Position numbers and translations under genes: made by a program. This document shows, one piece after another, positions 15,374-29,674 of a stretch of DNA of 64,000 nt (its first letter is position 1; every line of letters starts with the position of its first letter). The stretch lies in contig CM068372.1 in NCBI GenBank assembly GCA_034769895.1, positions 383,675,910-383,739,909 of the forward strand, given 5' to 3'. Source of the stretch: Magicicada septendecula. Its lineage: Eukaryota > Arthropoda > Insecta > Hemiptera > Cicadidae. The notes under the pieces are model-generated. The model searched no databases. It was not told the DNA's origin and saw only the letters and a list, made by a program, of their open reading frames with translations.

Positions 15374-18300
15374 AACAAGTAACACAGACAATGAAAATGA
15401 AAAGAAGTGAATGAATCAACAATAAAATTCAATAAACAGAGAAAAAAATGAAGAGACAAGGCATCTCACGATATCTACAACAGAAGAAGTACAACTATGA
15501 ACTAGGTAAAAGAAGGCAAGTGAAGTACAGAATGAGAGACTATTAAAGAAAGCCAAAACATTGACAGACTATATTAGGAGACCTGACTATGACCATAATC
15601 TAATATAAATGAATAAAGTAACCAATAATAGTTAGGAGAGTGAGAGTAAAAAATTGTGTTAGTATGAAGAAAGTATAAAGAATCAAAACAATATTGTGTC
15701 TTGTCTAATAGTGATGTAAGTGATATAGAAAATGTGATATCAGAAGGAAACTGATAGTCACCAGTAACGTTATAAAAATAATATTATAGTAACGAGAAAA
15801 CAATTATCAAATTATAAATAGTAATTATGAGCATTAGTATAGTTAAATAATGGTGTGAAATGTGTAGAAACTAAACTCAAAGTCAAACCATTGTTGTATG
15901 TAAGAGTGAGGACACACAACCTAACTCCAAGTACTTTTCACATATAATGATAAGAATTAATAAATAAAAACGTTAAACCATAATCTATGGTAATGTACTT
16001 GAAATAGATGTTATAAAGGTCATATCAGTAACAAGATTAATTACCCAAAGGAAGATTTGTGTTTTAATTAGAGTAAATAAACTGACTAAAGTAGATAGAA
16101 TGAAATGTACCAAGTAACCATTCTAAAAAACATGTAGAAAAACTAATAAGAGAGAAAGAGGGTGATATCAGTATCACCAAAGAGATGTAATATGACTAAC
16201 ATAGTATAAAACGATAATTATTGTCATAAAGTTAAGCCATAATAATGCAATTTAAATACACTTGTCATGTGACACTAGATGGAAGATGTATTAAGGAACT
16301 AACAGCAAAGGGAAATTTCCCAATGCAAAACAAAGAATAGTAAAACTTAATAACTATAATAAGTATGTTTGTCAAAGATAAGGACTTAAAAACAATTATA
16401 TAAGTTATAATAAAGATGATTCATGTTACAACCAATAGTGAAGAAACTGGTTGATTATAAAGAGTAAAAAACAAGAGGTACCAAGAAAAACTGAGGTAAC
16501 CAGAAGTTGAATTGGTTCCCTCAGAGTAATTGTGACATAAGAACAATTGTTAAAAAACAACTGTTAAATTGTAAAGAGTAAATATAGTTGGGAATGTCAT
16601 AGACCTGTTAATGCCTAAACAGAGATTGTGTTTTATAAATAATTATGAGTGGAAACAAGGTAAAAAGCACTCAACAGGATTTGGAAAGCATCATCTTGAT
16701 GAGATGAGAGAGCCATGTGTTAATTTTAAGTAAAAATAATGTATAAGTTTATTAAAAAATGTATTCATCATAAGTTACAGAAACCATATTTGTTAATACT
16801 GAACCAAAGTATTTCATGTGGTGATCCAAATCATGCGTCTCAGAAAATCCTGAACGATGATGATAATGAATTGTAAATCGGAAGAAAAATAAGGGAAATA
16901 TGTTAATTATAAAGATTTTATATTTTGCCAGCCCCTGAGCGTCTATTTGTAAACCATTTTCTTGTACTCTCAAAACCAGGAAAAAGACGCGCTGAAGGCT
17001 TCTGTTTTGCCGAGGTATTCCGAAGGGTCATGAAAATTAATAAAATTGACCAATCAGAAGTCATCATTAAACACTAGACGCCAGTTCGGAAACCGAAGCG
17101 GACACATTCGATTACAGTACTTTGACGAGGAAGCTACGTTACTCTGGCGAACAAATTGAAGAAGAACCGGTCAGCTGATTAAGAACATTAACCTAAAAAA
17201 GTGAAAGTGGGGTTATACCGTTTGTAAACAAAGTCGATTTGATTTTTTTCAAGTGAACTTAATCGGAGTATGTGCGCATAGGCAGTGCAGTTATTATTAA
17301 TAAAAGGTTAATAGTGCCAATAAAGGAAAAAGGCACGGACTGCCACTATAGTGACAATTATTAAAATACTTAGAAATATTATAACATGAAACGATAAGAG
17401 GTTAATATTGAAACTAACCTGATATAGCTGAAACTTGAAGAGGCATTGAACCTCACCACCTTTATTAATTTGTTTATAATTACGAAGTAATTGAATGACA
17501 ATTATCCTGATTAGAGGAATCTGATAAATAAATACTTGTAAGATTAGAGGACTTGTAAGATAAATTTTATACTTTTTAGTGAAAAAGATGAGTTGATAGA
17601 AACATTAAAAGGCCATTGAACCTTACGATATCAACCCAATTATTTATAATTAGACACATTCAATAACAATTAACCAGTTTTGTTAAGAGTGTTCAAATTA
17701 CTTGACAAACCATTACCAAAAAATAGAGAATAAGATGATTTTACAGTGAACATTAGAAGGGCATTGGACCTTACTGCATTCGTAATTCTTTTATTGTTCA
17801 AATTATTTTTATAGCTACCTATGCTTACGAGAGTTAGCGACTCACCTGTTGAATGTTACCAAATCTAGCGAGTAAGATGATTGTTCTTGTTCACTAAAGG
17901 AACTAATAAACTTAGTACACTGATATTTTATACGATGTTAAAGAATTAATCTTTTATTTTAAAAAGAACTGGTATTATTCAGCCAAGCCAGTCTAACCTA
18001 CAATGCAGACCTCAGACTTTTTTTTTTAAGAAATGTTATGTTAGTAATTACAGTATGATAGTAGAATTCATCTTCCAGTTATGTGTTTTGTAGACTAAAA
18101 GAACCTACACGTTTTGAAATGAAATAAGTTAACCAAGCAACCACGTTGCATGGTGATTGTGAATATCAGCTTAGCAACCCTGAGAATACAAAAGAGAGTT
18201 TCATAAAACCAACCATAGTGTAAAAATGAAATATTATCAATTAATAATTATTCAAAAGAATTTCATAAATGTTATTGAAGAATAAATTATCATGTTCACA

Positions 18301-18618
18301 GATAAAAGGAGTTGACAAAATTTATTTTACTAGACTAGACAATTTCAGGTTGGCGAGAGAGAGCTCGCAGTAGTTGGCAACACTCTTAGCGGCAATTGAG
18401 ACGATTTGAACAGTTTAAAATGTAAATTATCATCACAGATCAGTCTTGGAGGTAGAACTTTACTTCAAGTAAGTACGTCGATTCACAAACAATATAATTT
18501 TCAGTGAGAAGTCAACCCCAACTGATTTGTCTCAAAAAATTAATAATAAATAATTGAACTTTTGAAAATTTTAAATAAATCTTGTGTGGCTTTTAACACA
18601 CTCCCAACTCGGTTTTCT

Positions 18619-18621
<3 letters not shown>
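15374..18621. mobile_element. Right fragment of the unit split by element 1
   Basis: A-rich, no credible reading frame, ending CTCGGTTTTCTACA at an (AT)n tract. With 7527-7763 it makes a unit of about 3.5 kb with TG...CA ends and ATAT on both sides, so it may be a very long solo LTR or a non-autonomous element. It holds degenerate tandem repeats at about 17430-17790. Confidence 0.4.
17425..17790. repeat. Degenerate tandem repeat, ~150-175 bp unit
   Basis: Three spaced copies of a GGCATTGAACCT-type core occur at about 17436, 17610 and 17762, each followed within 60 bases by similar AT-rich text and each preceded by similar GAAA-type text. The copies are diverged, so this is an old duplication within the unit. 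Confidence 0.5.

Positions 18622-18660
<39 letters not shown>
18622..18660. repeat. (AT)n microsatellite
   Basis: About 39 bp of pure AT dinucleotide separating two LTR-like units. Confidence 0.95.
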
Positions 18661-18662
<2 letters not shown>

Positions 18663-21284
18663 CACGATACTTTTAAACACTTACTTTTACTTTTGTTTTT
18701 CTTAATTAATCTTTGGAAGAGAATATTAGGTTTGAGAGTTCAAATTACTTTTAGAAATATTTAAAGTGAGTTTATTTTTGGAATTGGGGTAATTCAAGTA
18801 TACTTATCGAATCAGACAACTTTGTATAATCAATCATTGAGTCGTAATTGGATTGGGCTGCAATCGTATTCAGTTTTCATTAATCTTGGGGCTTAAGTAT
18901 GTCTTGCGTCCTTTTCATGTTGGATGTAGTCATATTTTCATTCAATTTCCTGGTAAAAAGGTCCTTGGCATCAGTTAAATGTTCTGGTTGTTCGTCTGCT
19001 TCTTATTGGTTCATCGTTTGGAATTTTGTTTACTTTTTTGACATATTAAATTAAAAATTTGGCAGTTCAAAATTTGACTTCTGTTCTGCAAGAGCGTCAC
19101 TTTACGAGTAACGATATTCAACCGAAATTTCGTAGCTAACGGTGGTTGTCAAGGTTACTAATTAAATCTGATTGGCTTAGATTGACACAAAACCATTGTT
19201 ATCATATTTGAATTCTTTTCAAAATCCTTGTATATCTTCTGATTGCTTTTATTCTTCTATCTTCCTTCCTAAGTATTAACTATTATCACTGTTATTTGTA
19301 TTTCCTTTCAAAGATTATTTTGTTATCCCATAAGATTGGGTTATTTTATGTTTCATAATTTTACAATTATTTTAATATTTGCTAATTACATTTCTCTTTT
19401 AATTTAAGTCCTTATTCTAATATTTTGCTTTTAATATGATTTACAAATTATCCTTGGTTAGTTATTCGCCTTGGATTTGGTAATTTCTTTGTTAATTTAT
19501 TACAATTTGTAGTTGTTTGTTTTGACAGTTAGGCATTTCCTAGGCCTAAGTAGCCATTATTGGTATTTACTTATTTCGTACAAATTACATCTCATTTTAG
19601 CCTAATGAGCTTTGTTTTGGTTAGTATAATTGGTTGTGTTATTTGTTGATGTGTCTTGGATCTGTTTTTGTGTTATTAGTATGTTACTATTATTTTATAC
19701 ATCATGGATTGTTAATTATTTACTAACTGGTTTTCTCGTTTTCTAAGTCATACATTGCTTTATTTTCTTACTTATTTAATTTGCCAATAATAACAATGTG
19801 GCTATTATTTACTATTTTTGTTCACATAAAATACAACATCTAGGCCTATGGTCTGTATAATTCCTCCAGCCATATCCTATTCATAAATTTGCTTAAACAA
19901 TTATTTAACAATTATTAGGTAATATTTGTTTACAGTTCATTTCATTTTATATTATTTTTTGGGTGATAAACAACATCACACTTTTTGAACTTACTTAAAT
20001 AATTATCCCTTATAACATGGGGTGTTTATTGATTTGTCTTAACTTCTTATTTTTTAAATAATCTTTACGTTCACTCCATGGTAACACTATCTGTTTCCTC
20101 TTTCATGGGATTCCCCCTTTTAAATACAATGGTATACAATTAAACTTAACAATAAGATTCTTTTTTAATTAATACTGTTATCATCACTCTTCAGTGTTCA
20201 TTACTTATTAATTAATTGTTTACATCTAATACTATTCTTAACAACTTTCTTAATTACTAATATTTTTCACTGTTAATCCTTTAGTGTTTCTTATTGATTT
20301 ATCAAGTGTTTATTTTTTTATCCTTCACTATTCTTCACAATTCTAACATTCTTTATAATAACATTATTCTTATTTATTCATCACCTTCACTTTTAAATTA
20401 TCTATTGTTTATCATAATTTATTTAGTGTTTTTTTCTTTATCACTTTACTTTGGGGTTTTTACACTTCCACTTTTGCACTTCTTAAATGTTTTTGTTTTA
20501 AGTATTTCTAAATGGGTAGTCCCTATAATTACTTTCTCACTACCGTACTATCTCTTTCATTACAAATATCATTGATAATATTAACAATTTTATGTCTCTA
20601 TTGATTTCATCACTACATCTAACTCTAATTTGTGGGTTAGTTTGCTTTTATATTTAACATTCTTTAATTGAGTTTCATCAAATATCATTTACCTTTATTA
20701 ATTAATTGATAATAATATTTATTTATTACTTAGGTTAGTTATTGGTTTCTTTTTCAATATTACATTTGAGTGTACCCTTTCTCCTGCTTTTATTCTTTAT
20801 TACTTGTTTGTGTCTTATCATTCGATTTCCTTTTTATTTATTCCCTTTATCTTGGGTTTGTTTCCTTTTCATTTTTCCTCCTTTTTCACTTTCAGTGTAT
20901 TTGATTTATATCTTGGTTCTCCACCTTCTCCTTTGGTTTTATTTTATTTTGTTGCATTGAGTCATTCAACTTCTTGTTTTGTCTTCTTTTGTTGGGTCAA
21001 TCACTTTCTTATTTGGTTTTATTCTTGAATGTTTCTTCCTTTCTTCTTTTGGTTCTTTTTATTTTGTTCAATCACTTTCTTCTTCATTTGGTTTGTTTCT
21101 TCCCTTCTTGTTTTGTTTCCTTTTGTTGGGTCAATTACTTGGGTTAGGTCATGTCGTCGTTTGTCGTGTCATTGTCTTTTTATTTTCCTTATATTAAACA
21201 TTTTATTTTATATGAATTATTTTTTTATATTCAGATTCATCTTTTTTATCCCTGGTATTGGGGTGGCTTATTTGTGTTGTAACA
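18661..21284. mobile_element. T-rich LTR-like unit, 2.6 kb
   Basis: Bounded by (AT)n on both sides. Read on the minus strand it starts TGTTACAACACAAATAAG, like the start of the element 3 LTR, and ends near GTATCGTGAT. There is no believable coding sequence; the many Phe/Leu/Ser-rich open frames in 20294-21300 reflect T-rich composition. The LTR nature is inferred from the edges only. Confidence 0.35.
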
Positions 21285-21302
21285 ATATATATATATATAT
21301 AT

Positions 21303-23285
<1,983 letters not shown>

Positions 23286-23293
23286 GTTAGATG

Positions 23294-24038
23294 CAGGGGC
23301 GGATTTAACATTTTGCCGCCCGTAGGCAGTATAAATTTGCCCCCTCCCACAAATCTCTGTTGGGGGGGGGCATCATTATATTCCCTCCTTGGTTTTACAG
23401 TCCGCACTAGTGTTCTGTTTAAAACCAAACTTTGCTACATAATCGCGTGTGCTCTCATTCATTTGCCAATTAATAGGATCAGAATCTAAGACCTTCCCTA
23501 CCTGATTTGATGACATTTCATCATGATTTTTGACGTGAACTGGCTCTTCGTTCTTCAAAAATGAAGGTTCCTCCACAACGGACCTCTCTGGCTGAACTGT
23601 GTGAACAGTATCTTCACCTTCACTGCTATCACAGTTATTGTCGGTATCACTAGAATGTCTCGATTCCTTAAATATTAGCTTGCCTCGGTTTATGGAACCA
23701 ACCTACAATTCGGTATTACATTGACAGATCTACATTTCTCAATTTGATCTGGATTGCCAACATCTAAAATCTCTCGGATGATCAACGCCAAATATTTCAA
23801 TGGTTGAAAACATAAACATTCGCCCGTATTACTTTTGGGTGAAAAACGATAACTGCGTTATAGTTAAAAATTAAGTGAAGATAATTTTTATATTCGTGTG
23901 TGCTTAATTGAACTGGCTTTTATACTTATAAATTTGTTTGAATCTAAAAATATCATTTCTTAACTCAAATTTTGCCGCTCCCCAAAATTTGCCGCCCCAG
24001 GCAAGTGCCTAGTCTGCCTGTGCGTAAATCCGCCCCTG
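23294..24038 (-). mobile_element. Internally deleted hAT element, 745 bp
   Basis: The ends are perfect 14-bp terminal inverted repeats, CAGGGGCGGATTTA and its complement. They are flanked by an exact 8-bp duplication GTTAGATG (23286-23293, 24039-24046), which is diagnostic of the hAT superfamily. Both ends continue with GCCGCCC-type text. It keeps only a remnant of transposase coding sequence, so it is non-autonomous. The clean duplication shows the insertion is intact. Confidence 0.9.
23376..23700 (-). pseudogene. hAT transposase N-terminal remnant
   Basis: An open minus-strand frame of roughly 100 codons lies inside the hAT derivative. It is Ser/Asp/Glu-rich first, then contains DSDPINWQMNESTRDYV, which resembles the D-P-x-x-W-P...R-D segment near the N terminus of transposases and ZMYM-type host proteins of the hAT-5 type. 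No BED finger, catalytic core or dimerisation domain remains. The ATG is unclear, and the stop is at 23376. Assignment rests on that short motif plus its location. Confidence 0.5.
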
Positions 24039-24046
24039 GTTAGATG

Positions 24047-24356
24047 TAAGTTTTTCATTTTATGTGCTATTAGAATAATAAACCCCAATTCGATACCCAA
24101 CATTGTTTCGTTATTGCTGTACTCCAAAATCTACCAACATCACAAAACTATTCGAAATAATTATAACTGTATTCTTTGTGCTTTGTACATTTGAATTAAC
24201 CTACTTGCGAATTCAAAACACAAATTCCTATGGCCTTAGTCGGAAGAAGACGCAAGAACTCACAGCAGGTAGGTCAGTTCACACTACAATCATTTATATG
24301 CATAAATTGCATTTATTAAATAAATTACAAGCAACAGAAATATTGTTATTATATAT
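24047..24356. other. Short non-coding interval
   Basis: AT-rich DNA between the hAT duplication and the next (AT)n tract. Nothing recognised. Confidence 0.5.
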
Positions 24357-24360
24357 ATAT

Positions 24361-26226
24361 TGCAACATTACAACATTGCAAAAGTTGCATAATATTATAT
24401 TGTATGTATACAAATTTTTGTACGTAAATTTAGGCATCTCGTGCCTCACGTCTAGGGCGACAAATTTATCTAACGTGACAATTTGTCAAATTTAATTTAA
24501 TTTAAATTTGTGGAGTCCTTCGATCTTGGATCACCAAATTTAAACAACGTTACATATACATAAATAGGTGTGAACGGTCTCACGTTCAAGATTGACAAAT
24601 TCTTTAAACATATAACATTTAAATAGGGGGTCAGGTGTATCTGCAATAAGAACTCTACGGAACTTGAAACAGTAATTAAAATTTATTTGATACTATAAAA
24701 AAATATATGTGCACATGGCACTGACTTCGATTTAAAAAACATTAGTTATTATTTGTTATAATGCCGTAAGGCTTAAGATATATACATCCTTACTACTAAA
24801 CATTCTATGCTACTAAATAGTATATAAAAGAAAAATCTCATTTTTAGACTACTCAGTCTATTAATATGTTTCAAAATCAATTTTTAAATCTGTTTTCTAT
24901 ATATGGTACGTACTCAAAAGATTAATAGTTATTACTTCTCAGTACTGTTTTCTCAAATACTAATTGTTTTTTTATTTATATTCTTTGTAATCATTTTATA
25001 TCCTATTAATTTGAGCTCTTGTTACGTTACTCGTATTTCTAAAACTTCTATGATTTTTTAACTCTACTATACAAGAAATATTACTCTTAATTTTAAATAA
25101 AATATTAATGTCTTTAACTGTCTTTGTATACTGTGTATGATTAAGATATGAATAAGTTGTCTATCACCTTATTGTCGTCAATCATACTCGATCATTTTTG
25201 TTCCATCGGTGTTCATCTTCGTCTCGCCTCCAGCGTCGGCTGTCTCTCACTCCTCTTGTCCAGCGTCGGCTGTCTCTCATTCTCTCGTCCTCTCCTCTTG
25301 TCCAGCGTCGTATCGCTATGGAACTGCTTCTCTTGTCCAGCGTCGTATCGCTATAGAACTGCTTCTCTTGTCCAGCGTCGTATCGCTATAGAACTGCTTC
25401 TCTTGTCCAGCGTCGTATCGCTATGGAACTTCTTCAGTAGTGCTGTTATTAATTACAATGTTTGTCTTATAGCTTGGTTACGTATTTGTACATAACTGGC
25501 AATTTAAACTGTTCATAAAATATTAATAAATATGCCGTGCTGACGGGCATAAGCTCCCGCTGCATCGTGGATGATTCAAGAAAGAGAACCACTGAAGCTT
25601 GCGTGTCCTATTTATACCCATGTCTTGGTCGACACCCTTCAGTGATACAAAATCGACATGTTAGAAACTGTCTTTGGCGTCAGTTCCCCCACTCTTTGTC
25701 AAATTCACTATTTTTTATATTTCTGCGAATTGCAGAGTCCTGTAAGTATTTTTTTATACTTATCTTATAACTAATTTTACAACACATGTTCATTGTAATT
25801 TTGGACATTGCAACTTAACCCTTTTGATTTGTACACAGTTATTTCACTATTGCACTTGTACGGCGTGTCACTTTCGCGTGGTTTTCGCACACAGTATTTA
25901 TTAAATTTATTTACATTTTATGGTGCTTTTGGATTTTAATTCTTAATTCTAGTTTATGAATAATTACGGAAAAACAGTCATTGTGCAATTATTCATATGG
26001 CAAACTTGCCTGCAGAGACCTGCGTTCACACACACTAGCAAAATACTGGTGTACACACTTTCAGTTACATTTGTGTGTGTGTGCACGTTGATTCAGGTCG
26101 AAACACCTGTTCATATTTTTGTCTGAGTCAAGCTTGCAATCCATAACATGCTTATTTCTAAAATATTATTAATTATTTACAGTTTATTAAGTAAATTTAA
26201 ATTTTTATATTTCATGTACTGTCGCA
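24361..26226. mobile_element. Solo LTR, family B, 1.87 kb
   Basis: Begins TGCAACATTAC and ends TACTGTCGCA, with ATAT on both sides (24357-24360, 26227-26230). It is the sibling of 4007-5864 and matches it through most of its length. It contains no reading frame that looks real. Its 25296-25435 part is a clean 35-bp tandem array. Confidence 0.65.
25296..25435. repeat. 35-bp tandem repeat, four copies
   Basis: Copies begin at 25296, 25331, 25366 and 25401, each with TCTTGTCCAGCGTCGTATCG followed by CTATRGAACTGCT; the last is slightly changed. Partial related units lie just upstream at 25253-25290. The homologous spot in the other family B LTR is occupied by the long (CT)n array. Confidence 0.9.
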
Positions 26227-26281
26227 ATATATACTGTATATATAAATATATATATAAAACATCAGTTTATAGCATCTGTCG

Positions 26282-26665
26282 TCACTGTCCGATTTCCAGA
26301 CTTTCTCTCCAATATTTTTGTCCTGACAATGATCTTGTCAGATTCCTCGCACTTAGAGCTTTCAGGATACTCTCCTCATGATCGTCTGTGTCTTCCCCTC
26401 TTCCTCTTTTCCGGGGTAACCATTCCATTATCCTTTTTGGCAACCTTTCTCCTCCCATCCGTTTAACATGTCCAAACCAAATTAACTCTCTTCTTTCTAT
26501 TTCATCTACTACTGCATGTTTCACATTTATCATTTCACTAATCTGTTCATTTCTTATTTTCTCTCGCCTGGATACTCTGCATGAACTCCTTAGTGCATCC
26601 ATCTCTACAGCTAGTATTTTCCTTTTGTCCACTTCTGTCATTCTCCAACTCTCAGCCCCATACAA
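26282..26665 (-). pseudogene. Non-LTR retrotransposon RT, C-terminal fragment
   Basis: The translation starts YGAESW, continues with a KILAVEMDALR..C..S motif, then WFGHVKRM, RLPKRIMEW and RKRGRGE. This is the usual order at the C-terminal end of reverse transcriptases of RTE/Jockey-like non-LTR elements, where Y-G-x-E-x-W follows the thumb region. The catalytic core is absent and the piece starts abruptly at its upstream end, as in a 5'-truncated copy. No tail or duplication was identified. Confidence 0.75.
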
Positions 26666-26759
26666 CAGAATACTCTTTACGATAGTAGTTTTTAAGTTTT
26701 TTTAATGTTAAAAATCAGTGTCTCCATTGTGGCTTTTTACACGAACTATTGAACAAGTT

Positions 26760-27035
26760 TCCTTGTTTGATTTCTTAGGATCCAATATATCATATCTTGG
26801 GCAGGTTGATGTATGGAATAAGATAGAACACTTTAATAGAATAAGTGGCACTGTCATGCGTACATTAAGGAGTAAAGTTAGGTAAGAGAAGTTATTAAAA
26901 TTTTACACAGTAATGTCCATTCCTAGCTGTCTGTATGGTAATGAAACACGGACAATGAAGAATGCATATGAGAGTCGACTGCAAAGTGAAGAGATGATCA
27001 GTAAAGTTTCCTTAGACCATGAGCTGGGTTTACCA
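26760..27035 (+). pseudogene. Non-LTR RT fragment, opposite strand
   Basis: Plus-strand translation contains SNISYLGQVDVWNKIEHFN, then RISGTVMRTLRSKVR-stop, LKFYTVMSIPSCLYGNETR and AYESRLQSEEM. This matches the segment of non-LTR reverse transcriptases that leads into the Y-G-x-E motif, but here it has a stop and ends after about 90 codons. It lies tail to tail with 26282-26665 and is from a different subfamily. The right side is cut by the element 3 LTR. Confidence 0.7.
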
Positions 27036-27047
27036 GGTTAGATAGGA

Positions 27048-27827
27048 AAAGACACTGAACATTTTAAAGTTAGTAATAACTTAAACTCTTATTAAGACAC
27101 TCTGTACTTAATTCTAAGTCCATGTATTTTGGTACTTTTTCGAAGATCATTGTAGTTTATATCATAGCCAAAAGGACCTAACGTAAAACAGTTTTAATTG
27201 TATCTTATTTAGCAATTATTAAAACGCAAATATTGTATACCCTGGGAGGTGGGAGTAACTGCTGCCATTCTGAGCAAATTTAAAGAACAGCTGGCAAGAC
27301 TTTGTTAATAATTATATCTTTCTTTTACCAACATTTATTAAGGAGAATAAAGGATTTGAGGTAAATAACAACATATAAACTGTTCTCTTTTCTTTCCTTA
27401 GTTGATAGTTTTATGTATATGATATTATGTATAACATATAATCGAATGTAAATTTTTCATGAACTGGCATAGGTTGGTAACACTCCCGACAAGAAAAGTA
27501 TGGCACAAGATTTGAATCTGCCTTACTGAGAATTAGTATTCATAGTATTATATTAAATAAAAGATATAAAAAAATAAAAATTAGAAGGAAAGAGAAACCC
27601 TTGTGATATATGCAATATTAATTACAGATTAACCAATACATTTTATTTGCAACATACGATTGCAAATTGGCGCTCAACAAACATTACCCTGACAACATAA
27701 TAATCCTTAAAATTACTGAAATTTTATAATAAAAAACTACATTTTCTTAATGTGTATGTTACAAATTGACTCAACCAATGAGTGGCTAGTAAACCATACG
27801 ATAGAGATCATTATTTAGTACGTTACA
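27048..27827 (+). repeat. Element 3 5' LTR, truncated
   Basis: Matches 37934-38705 of the right LTR, beginning at AAAGACACTGAAC and ending GTACGTTACA. The first ~1.47 kb are missing, and the break abuts a reverse-transcriptase fragment. The left target duplication is therefore lost. Confidence 0.85.
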
Positions 27828-27829
27828 AA

Positions 27830-27850
27830 TTGGAGCCCAACTAGTGAGGC
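27830..27850 (+). promoter_or_regulatory. Element 3 primer-binding site
   Basis: TGGAGCCCAACTAGTGAGG begins two bases after the LTR end CA. The TGG start and spacing fit a tRNA primer site. The tRNA is not assigned. Confidence 0.55.
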
Positions 27851-27991
27851 TAGAGATAGTATAACTTTGTGTTCTTATTGTGAGTGTTATAGCAATTTCT
27901 ACTCTAGTGGCGACTACGGTTAAACAACAAAAATGAAAGGAAGAAGAGCAACATCAGCAAAACGGACAGCAGAAGCTGGAGAGAATTAAAT

Positions 27992-29421
27992 ATGGAAGAC
28001 AAGGAAGCGACACCAGTTGAGGAAGTGGAAGTAATAGTAAGGGATGCCCAAGGGGACAAACCAGAACCGAAAATAACAACCGAAAGTATCAACATGAATA
28101 ACATAATGGAAATGCTACAGGAAGCGTTGAAAAAACAGAGTAAAGAAGACAAAGAAGACAATGAAACATTATTTAAACAAATGAAGGAGGATATTGAAAA
28201 AATGGACAGTAACCAAGAAGAGTTTAAACAAATGAGAGTAGATAATGAAACCTTAGTAAAACAAAATAATGAGGAATTAAAGAAACAAAACGAGATTTTG
28301 AACGAAAATTTAATAAAACAAATGGATGAAGGTTTCAGAAAGTTAAAGGAAACAATGAATAGTGGTTTAAGGAAATTGAATGAAACACTAGACAGCACTT
28401 CCAAAAGTACGTATTAAAGAAACATTGGATAAGAACAGGGAACCAGTAAATCGGAAAATAGAAAGTAGTAAGGAAATAGAAAATAAAGAAGACAACAGAG
28501 CATTGTTATCCGGAAACAAACATAACAGAATCAAAGAGAATGTTAGGCACAGGGAAATGAAGACAAAGAAAATGAGACAAATGCACCAACATAAACTAAT
28601 AAATACACGGGAAGAGCTGGAGATGATGAACAATGGACTAGTTAATGTACTTAACATCCTAAGTACGGAACACAGAAGAGTAAGTCATTTTAAAAATAAC
28701 AGAAGGAGCTTAATAGAAACTTTCAAAGGGAATCACAATAAAACAGTGAGTAAAAACTTCAGAAAATCTATATTTAAATTAAATATAACAGAAATAGAAA
28801 TATGTAGTAAAATGTCAGTAATGTCATCAATAACTGAAATACCATTAAAATATCTGTTCAATAAACTAAATGGTAAAGTGATTGATGTAGTCATGGATAC
28901 TAATGAACATGTAGTATTAGAAGAATTGCTGTATAAGGCAGCAGAGACCTATATCACAAGGACGGAAACAGTTCTGCACACCAGAGTGATCCGAACGACC
29001 AGTGCAGATGAAATAATTGACCATGGGTAAACTAAGTGCAGATGAACACCGAGAAATGGGACTGATTTTCTGATTACCGACAAGGCAAACCAATGGAACA
29101 GAAGTATATTAAACACTAAATTAATGGAGACCAGTTAATAATAATCAAAATGAAAACATAAATGAATACGTAAGACAAATTAATGAAAATTAATATACAT
29201 ATACAATACAGGGTTTGGAAGAGCATATAATGGTTAAGAACGATAATAAGGGGATCATAATGAGTGAAGAGAGTAAATACTTAAAACAAATAAATGAAAG
29301 GATGAACTTGCAGAAGAAGAATCGATGCCTGGAAATAAACAGAATAACAAAAACCATAGTTTTAACTGCTGCACTAAAAAGGGATATTGAAAAAGGAGAT
29401 GAATGTCACTGTGGCAAATGA
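27992..29421 (+). pseudogene. Gag-like protein of element 3, broken
   Basis: The first piece (27992-28417) is ~140 residues. After an acidic start it becomes a long Lys/Glu/Gln/Asn-rich coiled coil with repeated FKQM and LVKQN/LIKQM units, the style of N-terminal Gag coiled coils in insect Gypsy-type elements. A frameshift near 28410 leads to 28425-29030, a basic stretch followed by a more globular segment ending IIDHG. A further piece lies at 29215-29421. There is no CCHC knuckle; a single C-H-C-x-K lies near 29405. Two or more lesions make it non-functional. Assignment as Gag rests on composition and position. Confidence 0.55.
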
Positions 29422-29674
29422 ATCAATGAACTACGAAGTGAAATTAAATAGAAGAGGAGAAATATACCAATGATTTTACCAAAACTGACAATAAATAATA
29501 TAAAAAATAAGGGGAGCAGCTGGGAGGCAAAATATAGAAATGAAAAATGTTAAGAAGACAACCGGATTCCGAGCGTGTTAAAAGTAACGCAATAGTTACC
29601 ATTTTACAGAGTGTAGAAAGCTACGGCGCCACTCAAAAATTATTATTATGGGCGGGAAAAGAGCACTGTACCAT

